NCBI GenBank assembly: GCA_005893365.1
Contig: VBPB01000065.1
Coordinates: forward strand, 13,780 to 25,404
Source of the DNA: Candidatus Eiseniibacteriota bacterium
GTDB lineage: Bacteria; Eisenbacteria; RBG-16-71-46
DNA length: 11,625 bases
Direction: 5' to 3'
Below the pieces are notes generated by a model, which saw only the letters and a program-made list of their open reading frames with translations, did not search any database and had not been told where the DNA came from. The translations under genes were made by a program, and so were the position numbers. The first letter of the stretch is position 1, and every line of letters begins with the position of its first letter. Shown one piece after another: positions 6,097 to 11,625 of the stretch.

Positions 6097-8828
6097 TAGT
6101 GGGCGAGCACGAGGCGCCGCACCACCTGATGCCCTCCCGCCTCCAGGCGCACGAAGTACATCCCGGTGGGGGCCGGCCGGCCGGCCGAGCGGCCATCCCA
6201 GTGCATCGCGAACGAGCCGGCGGGCAACGGGCCGTCCGCGAGGTCGGCGACCGCGCGGCCCAGCACGTCGAGGATCTGGAGTCGCGCCCGCGTGGCGACC
6301 GGCAGCCCGAAGGTGATGCGGGCCGCATCCCGCATGGGATTGGGCTGGATCGGCCCCAGCGTGACCTCCGCGGGCGCGGCCATCGACAGGGGCTCCACGC
6401 CGGCGACCAGCGTCGGGACGAAGTTGGCCGCGATGGTGTGATCGGCGTTGACCCGCAGGAACGTGTAGCCCGTCACCGGGCCGGCCGACACGCCGTCCAC
6501 CGTGACGTCCGCGATGTGGAACCCGGAATCGGGGACGATCGTGAACTTCCGGTCCGCCCCGGCACTCACCAGGACCGATCCGGCCGGCGTGATCGTGCCG
6601 CCATTGGTCGCGGTGGCGGTGATGGTGCGCTCGCCGATGGTCGCGCGCCCGTCACGGAACACGGTGAGGGTGCGGCTCGCGAGCGAGCCGGGCACGATCG
6701 AGTTGAGCCATGACAGCCGGTGCCCGTCCACCACGATCGGGACCCCGCCCCCGCTCGGGAAGCTCACCGACAGCGCGTACGTCCCGGCGCCATCCACGCC
6801 GAAGTGGACCGGGTACTCGCTCTGCGTCAGGTAGCCCGACCCCCCGTCCACCGCCCGCGTCAGGACGACGCCCGGCGGACCGTCGCCCCGCCGCAGCTTG
6901 ACCGTCGCCCCCTGCTGCGTCTGCCTGCCCTGGCCGTCCAGCACCACCACCTTGAGCCAGCTCCGCGCGCCGCCGGGTGACGGGTCGAGCGAGTTGAGGA
7001 GCAGATGGCGGTCGAAGGCCTCGACGTGCAGGTCCAGATCGCCGTCCCGATCCAGGTCGGACCAGGCGTTGAGGCCCGACGTGTCGTACAACGTGAACGT
7101 CGTGTCCTGGACGAACGTCCCATCGCCCTGGTTCAGATAGAGCCGCGCCGATTGGTAGATCGGCAGGATCAGGTAGAGGTCCAGGTCCCCGTCGTTGTCC
7201 ACGTCCGCCCAGGTGTCCCCCCACGCCAACGCGACCGGGGGCAGCCCGGCCGCCGTGGTGACCTCGGTGAACTGCGCCCCGTCGTTGCGGAACAGCCGCG
7301 GGCCCGGCACCGTCCGCAGATAGAGATCGAAGTCGCCGTCGTTGTCGTAGTCCACGAACATCGCGCCTTCGTCGAACACCTCCGGCAGCCCCTTCGCCGC
7401 GCGCATGTCGGTGAAGTGCCCGGTCCCGTCGTTGATGAACAGGTGGCTCGCGACGTAGAGGTCCAGGTCCCCGTCACCGTCCAGGTCCACGGCATGCGCG
7501 CCCTCGGGCTTGAGCGCCTGCGGCACCGTCGCCAGATCCACGCCGGCCGCCGCCGCGATGTCCGTGAACGTCCCGTTCCCGTTGTTGTGCCACAGGAAGC
7601 TGTGGAACGGCGCCACGTAGGCGTAGTAGGGCGTGAACAGGTCGGGCCAGCCGTCGCCGTCGAAATCCCCCCACACCGCCACCGTCCCGTCGCCCCGATT
7701 GTGGAGCAGGCGCGCGCCGCCGGCGCTGAGTGCCTGCGCCATCCCCGACGGCCGCGAGGCGGCGTCCCCTGTCGCCGCGGTCGATTCCACGCCGTCGTAC
7801 GGCAGCAGCACCAGGTCGGGATAGCCGTCCCGGTCGTAGTCGCACCACGAGGCGCCGTGGTAGGACTGGGCCGCCAGCAGCGCGCGGAATCCGGGGATCT
7901 CGCTGAAGGTCAAGTACCGGTCGTTGCGGTAGAGCGGCAGGTCCATGTCCCCGTCGCCGTCGAAGTCGCCCCAGGCCGGGGGCAGAGAGCCATCGTCGTA
8001 GGGCGGGAACGAAACGCCGGTTTCTTCGAAGGGACTCCCGGGCGCGAAGGCGGCGGCGATGGTGTGGGCGGCGGTCACGTTGGTGAAGTCGTAGCTCGCC
8101 ATGGCGCCCAGCGACGCGTCGTCCACCACCACGTTCGAGATGTGGGATCCCGGGTCGGGCGCGATGACGAAGCGCTGGCTCGCCCCCTGGCTCACCGCCA
8201 CCGACCCGCTCGGGGTGATCGTCCCGCCGTCGCCCGCCGTCGCCGTGATCACGAAGCTCGGGGGGTCGAAGGCCGCGCCGATGCTCTTGTTCGTGTCCAT
8301 CGTCAGGGTGATGGGATTGGTGGTCCCCGACGCGGCCCCGGTCCAACCCACGAACACGTACCCGGCGGCCGGCGTCGCGGTCAGATCGACCGTGCTCCCC
8401 TCGAGGTACTTGGCCTGATCCGGATTCTTGCTGACGCTGCCGGGGCCGGTCACGACCACCGTCAGGGTGTGGAAGGTGAGGGCGAAGGAGGCCGCGATGG
8501 TGTGGTTCGCGCGGACGTTCGTGAACGTGAAGACCGAGACCGGCGTGACGTTCACCCCATCCACCGCCAGCCCCGCGATGTGGTAGGTGGCGTTCGGCGT
8601 GATGGTGAAGCTCTGATTGGTCCCGTTCGGCACCATCACCTGGCCGCTCGGGGTGATGGTCCCGCCCGCGCCCGCCGAGGCGAAGATGCTCCAGATGTGG
8701 TCGGCGCCGGCATCCCGCGCGAGGCCGGCGGCGCCGATCAGGACGAGGAGGGCGATGACAACGGACGCCCGGAGGGGACGGACGGGCGGTCTCGCGGGAC
8801 GAGCGGGAGCTGGGGCGTTCGCCATCAT
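6096..8828 (-). CDS. Secreted FG-GAP/VCBS repeat protein with InlB-like repeats, ASPIC/UnbV and a FlgD-type C-terminal Ig domain
   Basis: This is a large extracellular protein (910 residues from the ATG at 8828; the frame also opens at a GTG at 8879). I prefer the inner ATG because it leaves a normal signal peptide: an Arg/Pro-rich start, hydrophobic core about 21-38, likely cleavage after DAGA near 42. No start has a good ribosome binding site. Domains in order: three divergent InlB/'bacterial repeat' modules (about 49-116, 119-188, 193-263; motifs GTITPSG and HTIAAxFA); an FG-GAP/VCBS propeller with seven DxDxDGxxD-type calcium loops (288, 330, 388, 448, 493, 542, 591); an ASPIC/UnbV-like segment (about 624-723, GSGYLTQSEYPVHFG); a fourth InlB-like module (734-804); and a FlgD/T9SS-tail-like Ig domain (822-910) with PNPMRDAARITFGLP and PTGMYFVRLEAG. 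Such proteins act in adhesion or ligand binding at the cell surface. No enzymatic motif is seen. Confidence 0.93.
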   Translation of the reverse strand: MMANAPAPARPARPPVRPLRASVVIALLVLIGAAGLARDAGADHIWSIFASAGAGGTITPSGQVMVPNGTNQSFTITPNATYHIAGLAVDGVNVTPVSVFTFTNVRANHTIAASFALTFHTLTVVVTGPGSVSKNPDQAKYLEGSTVDLTATPAAGYVFVGWTGAASGTTNPITLTMDTNKSIGAAFDPPSFVITATAGDGGTITPSGSVAVSQGASQRFVIAPDPGSHISNVVVDDASLGAMASYDFTNVTAAHTIAAAFAPGSPFEETGVSFPPYDDGSLPPAWGDFDGDGDMDLPLYRNDRYLTFSEIPGFRALLAAQSYHGASWCDYDRDGYPDLVLLPYDGVESTAATGDAASRPSGMAQALSAGGARLLHNRGDGTVAVWGDFDGDGWPDLFTPYYAYVAPFHSFLWHNNGNGTFTDIAAAAGVDLATVPQALKPEGAHAVDLDGDGDLDLYVASHLFINDGTGHFTDMRAAKGLPEVFDEGAMFVDYDNDGDFDLYLRTVPGPRLFRNDGAQFTEVTTAAGLPPVALAWGDTWADVDNDGDLDLYLILPIYQSARLYLNQGDGTFVQDTTFTLYDTSGLNAWSDLDRDGDLDLHVEAFDRHLLLNSLDPSPGGARSWLKVVVLDGQGRQTQQGATVKLRRGDGPPGVVLTRAVDGGSGYLTQSEYPVHFGVDGAGTYALSVSFPSGGGVPIVVDGHRLSWLNSIVPGSLASRTLTVFRDGRATIGERTITATATNGGTITPAGSVLVSAGADRKFTIVPDSGFHIADVTVDGVSAGPVTGYTFLRVNADHTIAANFVPTLVAGVEPLSMAAPAEVTLGPIQPNPMRDAARITFGLPVATRARLQILDVLGRAVADLADGPLPAGSFAMHWDGRSAGRPAPTGMYFVRLEAGGHQVVRRLVLAH

Positions 8829-9070
8829 GGAAGGGCCATCGGCCTGGTCCGCGGTCGCCTCGGCGACCTGATGCAGCACGAGATGATCAGGCCGGGCGGT
8901 GGGGGCGCCTGCCGCGTCGCACCATTGTGAAGACGCCCATGAAGTCTACGGGAGTCCGGCGCGGGGGGACAAGCGCGGAGGTCGGATGCGCCCTATCTCG
9001 CCCCGTGCCATGGAGGTGGAAGGACGCATTCCGCAGGCCTGTGGGCATCCGCCGGGACGGGCGCCGGGTA

Positions 9071-9106
9071 GTGCGACCGGGGAGTGCGACCGGGGAGTGC
9101 GACCGG
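9071..9106. repeat. 13-bp tandem repeat, about 2.8 copies, upstream of the DUF2779 promoter
   Basis: GTGCGACCGGGGA is present at 9071-9083 and 9084-9096, and its first 10 bases recur at 9097-9106. The array ends 10 bases before the proposed -35 element of the downstream gene. A 13-bp period does not match the helical turn, so cooperative operator binding on one face is not obvious; it could equally be a slippage product. Confidence 0.75.
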
Positions 9107-9116
9107 CGGGCTCACG

Positions 9117-9145
9117 GTGACCGGGGGGCTGCGGACGCCTATGAT
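9117..9145 (+). promoter_or_regulatory. Sigma70-like promoter of the DUF2779 gene
   Basis: The -35 is GTGACC (9117-9122, 4 of 6 matches to TTGACA), then exactly 17 bp, then the -10 TATGAT (9140-9145, 5 of 6 matches to TATAAT). The predicted transcription start is near 9152, about 20 bases before the ATG at 9173. AT-rich hexamers are scarce in this sequence, and element quality, spacing and position agree, which makes this the best promoter in the window. Confidence 0.6.
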
Positions 9146-9153
9146 GGCGTCCG
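9132..9153. promoter_or_regulatory. 8-bp inverted repeat enclosing the -10 hexamer
   Basis: CGGACGCC (9132-9139) and GGCGTCCG (9146-9153) are perfect inverted copies, and the 6 bases between them are the -10 hexamer TATGAT. This is the usual geometry of a repressor operator placed on a promoter. It would also be a stable 8-bp hairpin if transcribed from further upstream. No cognate regulator is encoded in the window. Confidence 0.55.
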
Positions 9154-9172
9154 GTCCCACCCGGAGCGTCGC

Positions 9173-10648
9173 ATGCGCCTCTCCAAATCCCGCTTCACCG
9201 CCGGCCTCCAATGCGCGCGCCTGCTCTGGTGGCGCGTGCACGAGCCCGACGCGCCGGAGCTCGCCCCCGACGAGACGCGCCAGGCCGTCTTCGATCAGGG
9301 CCACCGCGTGGGCGCGGCGGCGCGCGCGCGGTTCCCGGGAGGCGTGCTGATCGATCTCCCCCACGACGCGTTCGAGCAACGCGTGACCGCGACCCGCGCC
9401 GCGATGGACGGCGGCGCGCCGGCGATCTTCGAGGCCTCCTTCGTCGCGGACGACACGTTCGTGGCCGTCGACGCGCTCGAGCGGAGGCCGGGCGGCTGGC
9501 GGCTCGTGGAGGTCAAGTCCAGCACCCGGGTCAAGACGCAGCACCTGCAGGACGTGGCGGTCCAGGTCCACGTCGTGCGCGGGAGCGGCGTGCCGGTGGA
9601 GAGCGCCGAAGTGATGCACGTGAACCGCGCCTGCACCTACCCCGACCTGAGCGACCTGTTCGCGCGCGTGCCGGTGTTGCCCGAGGTCGAGCGCATCCTC
9701 CCCGGGGTACCGGGCCGGCTTCGCGCTCAGCTCGCCATGCTCGGCGGCGACCTGCCAACGGTGGCCATCGGTCTCCACTGCGAGGAGCCGTACCCCTGTC
9801 CGTTCCAGGGCCGCTGCTGGCCCGAATGGCCCGCCGATCACGTGCGCCGGCTCTACTTCGTGGGCAAGCGCAGCTGGGAGCTCGCGGCCAACGGCTACAC
9901 CAGCATCGATCGGCTGCCGGACGGCATGACGCTCCACCCGGCGGCCGAGCGTCAGCGGCGGGCGCTGCGCCTCGGCCGGCGGATCGTCGAGCCGACGCTC
10001 GCGGTGGCGCTCGAGCGCCTGGTCGGGCCGCTCGCGGTCATCGACTTCGAGACGGTTTCGCCGGCGATCCCGGTGTGGGACGGGTGCCACCCCTACGACC
10101 CGGTCCCGGCTCAGTTCAGCTGCCACGCGCAGGAGGCGGACGGCGCGTGGACCCATCATCACTGGCTCGCCAACGACACCGCCGACCCGCGTCCCGAGCT
10201 GATCCGGCGGCTGGCGGACGCCTGCCGCGGCGCCCGCACCATCCTCGCCTACTACGCGCCCTTCGAGGCCGGTGTCCTGGCACAGGCGGCCCTCGCGTTC
10301 CCGAAGCTGCACGATCCGGTCCAGTCCATCCTGGACCGGATCGTGGATGCGCACCCGCTGGTGCGCGACCACGTCTACGACCCGGGCTTCAACGGCAGCT
10401 TCAGCCTCAAGGCGGTCCTGCCGGTGCTGGTGCCGGGCCTGGGATACGACGACCTGCCGATCGCCGAGGGCCAGGCGGCCAGCCGGCACATCGAGCGCAT
10501 GCTCTTCGGCGACCCGCCGCCGCACGGCGCCGAGCGCCGGGCGCTGCGCGACGCCCTGCGGCGCTACTGCGAGCGCGACACGCTCGGCGTGGTCCGGCTG
10601 GTGGAGACGCTGCGCACCCTGGCGGCGGGGGCGGCCGGCCCGGTGTGA
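9173..10648 (+). CDS. DUF2779 protein: PD-(D/E)XK/Fe-S nuclease module plus DnaQ-like exonuclease module
   Basis: The product is 491 residues. The ATG at 9173 has GGAG 6 bases upstream and begins with the family's MRLSKSRFTAGLQC. The frame is open further upstream, but that part overlaps the promoter and tandem repeats and does not look coding. The N-terminal half looks like a Cas4/RecB-type nuclease: E87, D100, and E113-V-K115 in the EVK motif, Q131, and four cysteines (C14, C203, C209, C215) placed like the Fe-S cluster of Cas4/AddB enzymes. The C-terminal half (about 286-480) resembles a DEDD-family RNase H-like exonuclease: D291/E293 in VIDFET, AYYAPFEAGVL near 359-369, and YCERD (465-469) as the third motif. 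DUF2779 (PF11074) members share this layout and have no firmly established function; DNA end-processing in repair or defence is inferred. It is followed by HNH gene remnants. Confidence 0.9.
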   Translation: MRLSKSRFTAGLQCARLLWWRVHEPDAPELAPDETRQAVFDQGHRVGAAARARFPGGVLIDLPHDAFEQRVTATRAAMDGGAPAIFEASFVADDTFVAVDALERRPGGWRLVEVKSSTRVKTQHLQDVAVQVHVVRGSGVPVESAEVMHVNRACTYPDLSDLFARVPVLPEVERILPGVPGRLRAQLAMLGGDLPTVAIGLHCEEPYPCPFQGRCWPEWPADHVRRLYFVGKRSWELAANGYTSIDRLPDGMTLHPAAERQRRALRLGRRIVEPTLAVALERLVGPLAVIDFETVSPAIPVWDGCHPYDPVPAQFSCHAQEADGAWTHHHWLANDTADPRPELIRRLADACRGARTILAYYAPFEAGVLAQAALAFPKLHDPVQSILDRIVDAHPLVRDHVYDPGFNGSFSLKAVLPVLVPGLGYDDLPIAEGQAASRHIERMLFGDPPPHGAERRALRDALRRYCERDTLGVVRLVETLRTLAAGAAGPV

Positions 10649-10651
10649 GGT

Positions 10652-10689
10652 CCCGTCGCATCTGAGGCGTGAAGCTGCCGGGCGACGGG
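10652..10689 (+). terminator. Possible terminator-like inverted repeat after the DUF2779 gene
   Basis: CCCGTCGC (10652-10659) and GCGACGGG (10682-10689) are perfect 8-bp inverted copies with a 22-base loop, starting 4 bases after the stop codon. There is no T-run, so it is not a canonical intrinsic terminator. It may only protect the 3' end. Confidence 0.3.
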
Positions 10690-10774
10690 CGCGGGAAGGG
10701 GGCCGCACGCGCTGCTGGCGGAGCGCTTCCCCGAGCCGGAGGTGCTGGCCTGGGTGGCGGCCGGCCCGGCGGCG

Positions 10775-10832
10775 CAACATGCCCCGGGGCATGTTGGCAT
10801 GACAACTCCTGAACGCGCCCCGGGGCGCGTTG
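10775..10832. repeat. Twin perfect palindromes with a shared core
   Basis: Palindrome 1 (10775-10796, 22 bp) has half-site CAACATGCCCC followed by its exact complement. Palindrome 2 (10812-10831, 20 bp) has half-site AACGCGCCCC followed by its exact complement. The two align base for base over 22 positions, differing only at positions that change in pairs, so symmetry is kept. Their centres are 36 bp apart (12 codons). In frame 2 they encode QHAPGHV and ERAPGRV within a 12-residue repeat, in the linker of the HNH remnant. They could be paired protein-binding sites, a REP-like insertion, or an in-frame linker duplication. Confidence 0.85.
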
Positions 10833-11045
10833 CGGCCCCCGCCCCGCGGGCGGCTGTGGCGCCCCTGGCGGCGGGGCGGTTCGCGCTGCAGTTCAGCGTC
10901 GGGGAGAGCACCCTCGATGACCTGGCGTCTGCATGGGACCTTGGCCAGCCACCGGATCCCGTCCGGGATCTCGCGGAGGTCTTCGGCCGTGCGCTCAAGG
11001 CCTACATCACGCGAGCTGGAGAAGACCAAGATCGCGGCCACTCCC

Positions 11046-11250
11046 GATGGAGCACGGTCATGCGGCTCGGCGCCGGGCAACCGGAGCAACCCGCGAATAG
11101 CAGAGTGATTCGTCGTCGAAGCGCCCTGCCAAATCCGTCGTCTCTGACTCTTGAGATCCGAACCTGGTCCAGAAGCCGCACCCTGTACTCAGGGGTGCCT
11201 TGACAGGGGTCGTTCCACAGCAGTTCGCGGCCACCGACCAGCCGCGCTCG
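11046..11250. other. Anomalous segment inside the HNH remnant
   Basis: About 200 bases separate IAATP from GKRHIPAAVKR, where intact relatives, as I recall them, have a short linker of perhaps 10-20 residues. All three forward frames are interrupted before the segment ends or lack family similarity. GC is lower (71 of 120 bases at 11101-11220, 59%) than in the neighbouring DUF2779 gene (42 of 60 in one line checked, 70%). It includes an imperfect inverted repeat (GCACCCTG at 11178-11185 against CAGGGGTGC at 11190-11198, one bulged base). A 10-bp direct repeat, GTCGTTCCAC, occurs at 11209-11218 and again at 11258-11267. It may be an insertion scar or small mobile-element remnant; I cannot identify it. 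Confidence 0.45.
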
Positions 11251-11625
11251 GAGCAGCGTCGTTCCACGGCGGGCAAGCGTCACATCCCGGCGGCCGTCAA
11301 ACGCGTCGTCTGGGACCGCGACGGCGGCCAGTGCACGTTCACGAGTGAGGCCGGTCACCGGTGCGAGACGCGGCGTGGGCTTGAATTCGATCACATCGAG
11401 GCATTCGCCCGCGGCGGCGAGGCGACGGTGTCTGGCATCCGGCTCCGGTGTCGCGCCCACAATCAGTTCGAGGCGGAGCGCACGTTCGGGGCCGGTTTCA
11501 TGGACGAGAAGCGGCAGGCGGCGCAGCGCGCGGCGGCCGACCGGCAGGCCGTGGCGCTCGCCGAGGCCGAGGCGAGAGCCCGTGCCGAGGCGGAAGCCAA
11601 GGCTCACGCTGCGGCGGCCGAAGCG
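11200..11625 (+). CDS. HNH endonuclease catalytic domain, partial (runs off the window)
   Basis: Frame 1 is open from 11155 to the window end. The first possible start codon is a TTG at 11200, with no clear ribosome binding site, so independent translation is uncertain. From RHIPAAVKR (11278) the sequence is a well-preserved HNH core: VVWDRDGGQCTF, GHRCETRRGLEFDH with the first catalytic His in the DH pair (codon 11392-11394), ARGGEATVSGIRLRCRAHNQ holding the last His-Asn, and Cys residues in QCTF, HRC and RCRAHN. The Asn of the middle HNH position appears replaced by Ser in TVSGIRL, which some members tolerate. An Ala/Glu/Arg-rich helical tail follows from about 11520. Such enzymes nick or cut double-stranded DNA through a metal held in the beta-beta-alpha fold. 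It is probably the 3' part of the broken gene described above. Confidence 0.6.
   Translation, partial: MTGVVPQQFAATDQPRSEQRRSTAGKRHIPAAVKRVVWDRDGGQCTFTSEAGHRCETRRGLEFDHIEAFARGGEATVSGIRLRCRAHNQFEAERTFGAGFMDEKRQAAQRAAADRQAVALAEAEARARAEAEAKAHAAAAEA

Larger units (their letters stand above)
8829..9172. other. Divergent intergenic region
   Basis: About 340 bases lie between the divergently transcribed FG-GAP and DUF2779 genes. The right half holds a 13-bp tandem repeat and a promoter-hairpin for the DUF2779 gene (listed separately). The left half should contain the FG-GAP promoter, but I could not find a convincing -35/-10 pair on the minus strand. If the upstream GTG at 8879 is the true start of that gene, the gap shortens to 293 bases. 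Confidence 0.6.
10712..11625 (+). pseudogene. HNH endonuclease gene, 5'-truncated and frameshifted, 3' end outside the window
   Basis: Pieces of one HNH endonuclease family appear in order but in different frames: LLAERFPEPEV (10712-) and RFALQFSVGESTLDDL (10877-10924) in frame 2; LASHRIPSG (10941-10967) in frame 3; DLAEVFGRALKAYIT (10967-11011) in frame 2; RELEKTKIAATP (11010-11045) in frame 3, ending at a TGA (11106-11108); and the HNH core from 11278 in frame 1. In intact relatives these motifs form one continuous protein ahead of RHIPAAVKR. The usual N-terminal helical domain (about 100 or more residues, with LHLS-type motifs) is missing; the match begins about 60 bases after the DUF2779 stop. 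Frame changes fall near 10930-10940, 10966 and 11009, and an unexplained stretch follows (11046-11250). Family recognition is from memory. Sequencing or assembly error is an alternative for the single-base shifts, but not for the lost N-terminus. Confidence 0.75.

Noticed and set aside
6096..6363. True type IX secretion signal on the FG-GAP protein
   Set aside because: The C-terminal domain resembles FlgD-Ig and T9SS tails alike; without secretion genes in view the sorting route cannot be stated.
7005..8930. 641-codon open frame opposite the FG-GAP gene
   Set aside because: Composition is dominated by Arg, Val, His and Asp-derived antisense codons (repeated VQVPV-like strings mirror the DxDGD loops on the other strand). 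It is a shadow.
8887..8940. 17-codon minus-strand leader ORF upstream of the FG-GAP gene
   Set aside because: It has ATG and TGA in frame, but no ribosome binding site and no attenuator structure; chance is sufficient.
9071..9106. CRISPR array
   Set aside because: The 13-bp units are directly abutting with no spacers, and no cas genes are present apart from a generic Cas4-like fold in DUF2779.
8993..11089. 698-codon minus-strand frame across the DUF2779 gene and HNH remnant
   Set aside because: It crosses two plus-strand genes and the promoter and has no recognisable domain. It is a high-GC shadow.
11002..11607. 201-codon minus-strand frame over the HNH core and anomalous segment
   Set aside because: The plus strand carries clear HNH motifs over most of it; the minus-strand product matches nothing I recognise.
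1..11625. tRNA, rRNA, riboswitch, insertion-sequence terminal repeats or transposase
   Set aside because: I looked for these on both strands and found none that I can support.

Overview
The window is very GC-rich (about 70% where I counted) with long, densely packed genes. Gene content points to an uncultivated soil or sediment lineage of large-genome bacteria: a Ser/Thr kinase fused to FlgO-like and TPR regions, a secreted FG-GAP/ASPIC-UnbV protein ending in a FlgD/T9SS-like Ig domain, and an HNH endonuclease of the 'RYALQF...IPSGDLAEVF' type. Candidatus Eisenbacteria, Rokubacteria or a related group would fit. This is inference from family habits; there is no rRNA or other phylogenetic marker in the window.

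Layout: (1) 66-3652, plus strand: an ABC-type export or lipoprotein-release module, made of an ATPase (79-744) translationally coupled through a GTGA overlap to an eight-TM FtsX/MacB-type permease (741-3119), followed 44 bp later by a small secreted protein (3164-3652). (2) 3695-8828, minus strand: a large secreted calcium-binding FG-GAP protein, then a 115-bp spacer with a 15-bp tandem repeat, then a soluble kinase-FlgO-TPR protein. The two blocks converge at 3653-3694. (3) 8829-9172: a divergent intergenic region holding a 13-bp tandem repeat and a good sigma70-like promoter whose -10 lies in the loop of an 8-bp inverted repeat. (4) 9173-10648, plus strand: a DUF2779 protein combining a PD-(D/E)XK/Fe-S nuclease module with a DnaQ-like exonuclease-type module. 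(5) 10649-11625: the decayed remains of an HNH endonuclease gene. It lacks its N-terminal part and is broken by several frame changes and an anomalous segment of about 200 bp, yet keeps an apparently intact HNH catalytic core that runs off the window. Two perfect, near-identical palindromes sit in its linker.

How the genes work together: the first block is a membrane extrusion system with a probable periplasmic companion. The second pairs an extracellular repeat protein with a cytosolic kinase, and a functional link there is only positional. The third is two nuclease-type genes side by side. I do not see a complete, clearly new system. The points most worth a second look are the twin palindromes and broken HNH gene, the hairpin promoter upstream of the DUF2779 gene, and the domain arrangements of the DUF2779 and FG-GAP proteins.
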